This document shows, piece after piece, positions 62,931 to 64,000 of a stretch of 64,000 bases of DNA. This DNA is from Pseudomonadota bacterium (GTDB lineage: Bacteria > Pseudomonadota > Gammaproteobacteria > Steroidobacterales > Woeseiaceae). Under the pieces are notes generated by a model. The model was not told the DNA's origin, ran no database searches, and saw only the letters and a list, made by a program, of their open reading frames with translations. Position 1 is the stretch's first letter. Each line of letters opens with the position of its first letter. The stretch spans positions 1 through 64,000 of the forward strand of contig JADFNV010000002.1 of NCBI GenBank assembly GCA_022563195.1. The letters are read 5' to 3'. The position numbers and the translations under genes were made by a program.

Positions 62931-64000
62931 ATGGATGCCGAAGTCTGGCCGGAAGGAAGCCTAGAAGTCCTTTCGCAACTTGAAGTCGATCAACTTCGTT
63001 CTAGTGGCGAGGGCGGTCTGTATACGATATTGCGCCGCTGTATGCTGGCTGTGCTGGACTCGGGCAGTCAGTCGGACGATGCGCGTGCGTTACTCGAGCG
63101 TTACAAGGATTTCAGCGTAGGCTTTATTCAACATGACCGGGGATTAAAGATATCGCTGCACGGGGCACCCGGCGACGCATTTGTCGATGGTACGATGATT
63201 CGCGGCATTCGGGAATTACTGTTTGCTGTACTGCGCGATATTGTTTATACACGCAACGAAGTCGAAAACAGCGGTCGTTTCGACCTTGAATCGAACGGCG
63301 GTATCACGGATGCCGTGTTCCATATTGTCCGCAATGCGGGCCTCCTGAAGTTGCCGGCAAGCGTGGATCTGGTCGTGTGCTGGGGCGGCCACGTGATCAA
63401 CCGGGTGGAATACGAATACACCAAGCAAGTTGGCTACGAACTGGGCTTGCGTGGCCTGAATGTCTGCACGGGTTGCGGGCCCGGAGCCATGAAAGGACCG
63501 ATGAAGGGTGCGACGATCAGTCATGCCAAGCAGCGCATTCGTAATGCACGTTATATCGGGATCACCGAGCCTGGCATCATTGCCGCAGAGTCACCGAACC
63601 CGATTGTCAATTCGCTCGTCATCATGCCGGACATTGAAAAACGCCTTGAAGCATTTGTCCGTGTCGGTCATGGTGTCGTGATTTTTCCAGGCGGTGTTGG
63701 AACCACCGAAGAAATTCTCTATTTGCTGGGGATCCTGCTGCATCCCGAGAACGAGAGTCAGCCAATGCCGATGATCATGACAGGGCCAGCGACGGCCGAG
63801 CCGTACTTCAGGCAGATAGATCAGTTCATTGGAGCAACGCTCGGCGAGGAAGCGCAAAGACGTTATTCAATCGTCATCGGCGATCCACGCGAAGTTGCGA
63901 GAAAAGTTCGAGCTAAATTCGAAGACGTGCAGGAATTTCGCAGGCAGCATGGCGATGCCTATTACTTCAATTGGCGCCTGGTGATTCCGCCGGAATTTCA
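62931..64000 (+). CDS. ppnN: Pyrimidine/purine nucleotide 5'-monophosphate nucleosidase (LOG family), 3' end cut by window
   Basis: Starts ATG 62931 and runs off the window; about 356 codons are visible of the roughly 450-aa family. It tracks E. coli PpnN closely: LEVLSQLEVDQLRSSGEGG, ISLHGAPGDAFVDG, VVCWGGHVINRVEYEY, CTGCGPGAMKGPMKGA, IIAAESPNPIVN, and the LOG motif FPGGVGTTEEILYLLGILL. Splits the ribose-base bond of nucleoside monophosphates and is controlled by (p)ppGpp in E. coli. It begins 20 bp after the L,D-transpeptidase gene. Confidence 0.95.
   Translation, partial: MDAEVWPEGSLEVLSQLEVDQLRSSGEGGLYTILRRCMLAVLDSGSQSDDARALLERYKDFSVGFIQHDRGLKISLHGAPGDAFVDGTMIRGIRELLFAVLRDIVYTRNEVENSGRFDLESNGGITDAVFHIVRNAGLLKLPASVDLVVCWGGHVINRVEYEYTKQVGYELGLRGLNVCTGCGPGAMKGPMKGATISHAKQRIRNARYIGITEPGIIAAESPNPIVNSLVIMPDIEKRLEAFVRVGHGVVIFPGGVGTTEEILYLLGILLHPENESQPMPMIMTGPATAEPYFRQIDQFIGATLGEEAQRRYSIVIGDPREVARKVRAKFEDVQEFRRQHGDAYYFNWRLVIPPEF

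Noticed and set aside
1-64000. CRISPR arrays, tRNA/rRNA genes, prophage or integrase
   Set aside because: No regularly spaced repeats, no tRNA-like cloverleaf or rRNA segments, and no phage structural or integrase motifs found on reading through.

Overview
The window reads as a chromosomal segment of a free-living Gammaproteobacterium. Gene content pointing there: GlnE, PpnN, CysM, Kdo kinase (KdkA) next to an LpxL/HtrB acyltransferase, a KefB-type CPA2 antiporter, MltD and L,D-transpeptidase, three RND pumps, and a GlyGly-CTERM/choice-of-anchor H surface protein. GC content looks mid-50s, with one obvious A-rich island. A marine or sediment lineage near Woeseiaceae/Chromatiales is my inference from the mix; no 16S gene is present. 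I see no rRNA, tRNA, CRISPR array, transposase, prophage or plasmid gene. Coding density is high and genes lie on both strands.

Layout. 1-3.3 kb: a MITE-like inverted-repeat element, then ilvA (-) divergent from a dihydroorotase (+). 3.3-8.1 kb: a three-gene flavoprotein/2-oxoacid:ferredoxin oxidoreductase (KorAB) operon. 8.2-9.5 kb: a membrane protein - ECF sigma - membrane protein cassette whose sigma gene seems to start at AUA. 9.6-13.9 kb: cysteine-desulfurase-like enzyme, a 26-codon small ORF with an ideal Shine-Dalgarno, TerB-like protein, DMT exporter and a C-terminally anchored surface protein. 14.0-27.5 kb: a 13.5-kb minus-strand block of three RND permeases and three adaptors headed by a PadR regulator with a symmetric candidate operator. 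27.6-29.2 kb: an FAD-linked oxidase preceded by a cyclic-di-GMP-I (GEMM-I) riboswitch. 29.3-44.5 kb: a mix of metabolic, transport and envelope genes, including a second threonine/serine dehydratase, amidohydrolase, CBS protein, TPR/TonB-like pair, folD, GIY-YIG, MBL-fold, DUF819, MATE and KefB.

45.2-47.7 kb is the most distinctive locus. A PAS-PAS-AAA+-Fis sigma-54 activator is divergent from a 96-aa exported protein. That small gene has a near-consensus sigma-54 promoter (GG-N10-GC), three ACG-N6-CGT sites lie 75-125 bp upstream of its predicted start site, and a chain of perfect hairpins (two with all-C loops) ending in an intrinsic terminator follows it. Together this looks like a dedicated, self-contained regulon. 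47.7-64 kb: DacB/PBP4, an SH3-domain membrane protein, CysM, a GGDEF/EAL protein with a degenerate GGDEF motif, GlnE, a CHCC zinc protein, a strongly strand-asymmetric A-tract island, KdkA/LpxL, an aspartoacylase-like protein, MltD, a small membrane protein, an L,D-transpeptidase and a 3'-truncated ppnN.

Two themes link parts of the window: cyclic-di-GMP (riboswitch at 29.1 kb, GGDEF/EAL protein at 51-53 kb) and envelope maintenance (PBP4, MltD, L,D-transpeptidase, KdkA/LpxL, RND pumps). All product calls come from reading motifs and family resemblance; no database search was run.
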